From Desulfobacca sp. (GTDB lineage: Bacteria > Desulfobacterota > Desulfobaccia > Desulfobaccales > Desulfobaccaceae), in assembly GCA_020725545.1 (NCBI GenBank), contig DYEV01000028.1, positions 1 to 51,782 on the forward strand: a DNA stretch of 51,782 nt. The letters are read 5' to 3'. This document shows, piece by piece, positions 50,507-51,782 of the stretch. The position numbers and the translations under genes are program-made. Positions within the stretch are counted from its first letter, which is position 1. Every line of letters begins with the position of its first letter. The notes beneath the pieces are model-generated. The model was not told the DNA's origin. It was given only the letters and a program-made list of their open reading frames with translations, and made no database searches.

Positions 50507-51661
50507 TCAGCCCCGGCGGCTGGAGAAATCCAGGTCAGACACTTCGCCGGTGAGAGCCACATGTTCGATGACATCGACCTCTTGGCCGTGAACCATCTGA
50601 CGGCTTAGGGTGCGCCGGCTCATTTCAGGGTCCTGGTCCAGGACCGCCAGGGTTGCGGCCAACACCTTCTCCACAGGCAGATCGGTGAGACAGACGGGAT
50701 CGGGGCAAGTCCGCTTCCGGCAGGGGCTGCAGGCGACGCCGGTGCGCACTACCTGATGTTGGCGGCCAAACGGGCCGGTGCGCCAGGGCGCCGTGGGACC
50801 GAAGATGGCAGCCACCGGCGTGCCCACCGCTGCGGCCAGATGCATGGGCCCGGTATCGGTGGTGACCGCGGCGTCGGCGTGAAAAAAGAGGCGCGCCAGG
50901 CCCGGGAGATCGGTCCGGCCGCTGAGATCCACGGCCTCACCCTGCATGGCTGCGCGTATCTGGGCAATGAGGGGCCGATCCGCAGCGCTGCCGGTGAAAA
51001 CAATCCTGGCCCGACGCGCCTGCTGCAGCGCGTCGGCCAATTGGGCAAACATCGCCGGCGGCCAATGTTTGCTGGGCCAGCGGGTGCCGGGATGGAGAAC
51101 AATGAGGGGACCCTGGCCCTCGGTCCACAGCTCTCGCAGCTGGACATCGGTCTCGGGCGGCAGGGCCAGACGAAAGCGGACCGGCGTCACCGTCGCGCCC
51201 AGATGCGCGGCCAGGCGCAGGTAGCGCCGCACGGCATGCTCGTCGGGATCATAAGGGGGCAGGCGGTCGCTCAGAACCAGATAGCTGCACTCCCGGGTGC
51301 CGGCAAAACCGATCTTACGGGGGCTGCGGGCCAGCCAAGTCCAGAGGGCGCTTTTCAATAAGCCCTGCAGATCAATGACCGCATCAAAAGGCTGGCCGCG
51401 CAGGGCTTGCAACAATTGGCGGCATTCTCGCCAAACAGCCGGCAGGCCACGCCAGGTCTGGACCGCCCGCAGCCAGGTCTGGCGGCGGGAGATGAGGACC
51501 CTATCCAGGGCCGGCTGCCGGCTGAGAAGCGGCGCCGCGGCCTCCTCCACCAGCCAGGAAATCTCGGCTTGGGGATAAGCAGCGCGCAGGGCCTCCAGCG
51601 TCGGCAAGGTCTGGATCACGTCCCCTAAGGCGCTTAATTTGATGAGCAGGATGCGGGTCAC
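50507..51661 (-). CDS. Glycosyltransferase family 9, LPS heptosyltransferase-like
   Basis: This 384-residue GT-B enzyme resembles WaaC/WaaF, which add heptose from ADP-heptose to the lipopolysaccharide core. It begins ILLIKLSALGDVIQTLPTLEALR, and the C-terminal half has VLHPGTRWPSKHWP and TDTGPMHLAAAVGTPVAAIFGPT. A terminal Cys cluster (CSPCRKRTCP) precedes the end, common in this family. I use the GTG at 51661; the open frame extends to 51781, but that part translates the 36-bp tandem repeats. Convergent with truA. The precise heptose acceptor is not assignable. Confidence 0.9.
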   Translation of the reverse strand: MTRILLIKLSALGDVIQTLPTLEALRAAYPQAEISWLVEEAAAPLLSRQPALDRVLISRRQTWLRAVQTWRGLPAVWRECRQLLQALRGQPFDAVIDLQGLLKSALWTWLARSPRKIGFAGTRECSYLVLSDRLPPYDPDEHAVRRYLRLAAHLGATVTPVRFRLALPPETDVQLRELWTEGQGPLIVLHPGTRWPSKHWPPAMFAQLADALQQARRARIVFTGSAADRPLIAQIRAAMQGEAVDLSGRTDLPGLARLFFHADAAVTTDTGPMHLAAAVGTPVAAIFGPTAPWRTGPFGRQHQVVRTGVACSPCRKRTCPDPVCLTDLPVEKVLAATLAVLDQDPEMSRRTLSRQMVHGQEVDVIEHVALTGEVSDLDFSSRRG

Positions 51662-51674
51662 AAAATAGTTAGTA

Positions 51675-51782
51675 GCGCCGACATTCCTGTCGGCGTTAGC
51701 CCAGTTCATCGCGCCGACGTTCCTGTCGGCGTTAGCCCAGTTCATCGCGCTGACATTCCTGTCGGCGTTAGCCCAGTTCATC
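51675..51782. repeat. Three 36-bp tandem units each holding a GCCGACA palindrome
   Basis: Units span 51675-51710, 51711-51746 and 51747-51782 (window end), with at most two base changes each. Every unit carries GCCGACA-TTCC-TGTCGGC or a one-base variant, then GTTAGCCCAGTTCATC. There are no spacers between units. They lie immediately upstream of the heptosyltransferase start, and the array may continue beyond the window. Confidence 0.95.

Noticed and set aside
51662-51781. 40-residue N-terminal extension of the heptosyltransferase
   Set aside because: It is only the translation of the tandem 36-bp DNA repeats (NWANADRNVGA units); family similarity begins at the GTG at 51661.
51675-51782. CRISPR array
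   Set aside because: The three 36-bp units are contiguous and near-identical with no unique spacers, and no cas gene is in view.

Overview
The window reads as a chromosomal segment of a moderately GC-rich Gram-negative anaerobe, most likely a deltaproteobacterium (Thermodesulfobacteriota), perhaps near the Desulfobacca/Syntrophobacterales sulfate reducers. The phylum-level call is inference. It rests on a fused Mrp/orange-protein (MrpORP) gene, a PxxKW-type cysteine-rich small protein, several radical SAM and Cys-cluster proteins, HypE and FdhD for hydrogenase/formate dehydrogenase maturation, a putative sulfate exporter and a heptosyltransferase (Gram-negative envelope). No rRNA, tRNA, CRISPR array or phage was recognised; the only mobile element is the 3' end of an IS66-family transposase at the left edge.

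Layout. 1-3.6 kb: IS66 remnant, an RhlE-type DEAD-box helicase, a small Lys-tailed protein, and an RRM protein plus cold-shock protein (an RNA-chaperone/cold group on the minus strand). The csp gene has a sigma70-like promoter with an operator-like palindrome, a ~150-nt leader with a terminator-like hairpin, and an unexplained pseudoknot-capable element further upstream. 3.6-9.2 kb: a membrane VTT domain fused to a mercuric-reductase-like flavoprotein, then a three-part radical SAM / ArsM-like methyltransferase / Cys-rich (DUF5714-like) protein, the most unusual gene here. 9.2-12.6 kb: gnd-zwf (oxidative pentose phosphate pathway). 12.7-20.4 kb: an orphan GAF histidine kinase, then pgpA-cinA-thpR-recA-alaS, overlapping or closely spaced. 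20.5-27.4 kb: a tiny Cys protein, queA, a periplasmic amidase, a TPR/beta-barrel outer-membrane protein paired with an exported FecR-domain protein, and an alpha/beta hydrolase.

27.5-39.9 kb: zinc alcohol dehydrogenase, MrpORP, cupin, guaB, a minimal MerR regulator, a LutA-like CCG protein with hypE, a YkgJ-type Cys-cluster protein, the PxxKW protein, an aspartate aminotransferase, nadK, fdhD lacking the CxxC sulfur-transfer motif, and a second radical SAM protein. 40.2-51.8 kb: an enlarged YeiH/PSE-type transporter, a complete branched-chain amino acid ABC operon (livKHMGF), rplM-rpsI, argC, truA, and a GT9 heptosyltransferase whose upstream side carries three 36-bp tandem palindromic units.

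Several small repeat families recur between genes: a heptamer CGAAACT (4x touching the gnd start codon, ~2-3x at 38.8 kb), a palindrome around AGGAAT (one at 9.27 kb, three in tandem at the right end, with compensatory stem changes), a CCCTCACC-type palindrome (two copies) and an imperfect GGGTTTTGTGGG-type hairpin family. Gene calls for housekeeping functions are firm; functions proposed for the fusion proteins and structured intergenic elements are inference.
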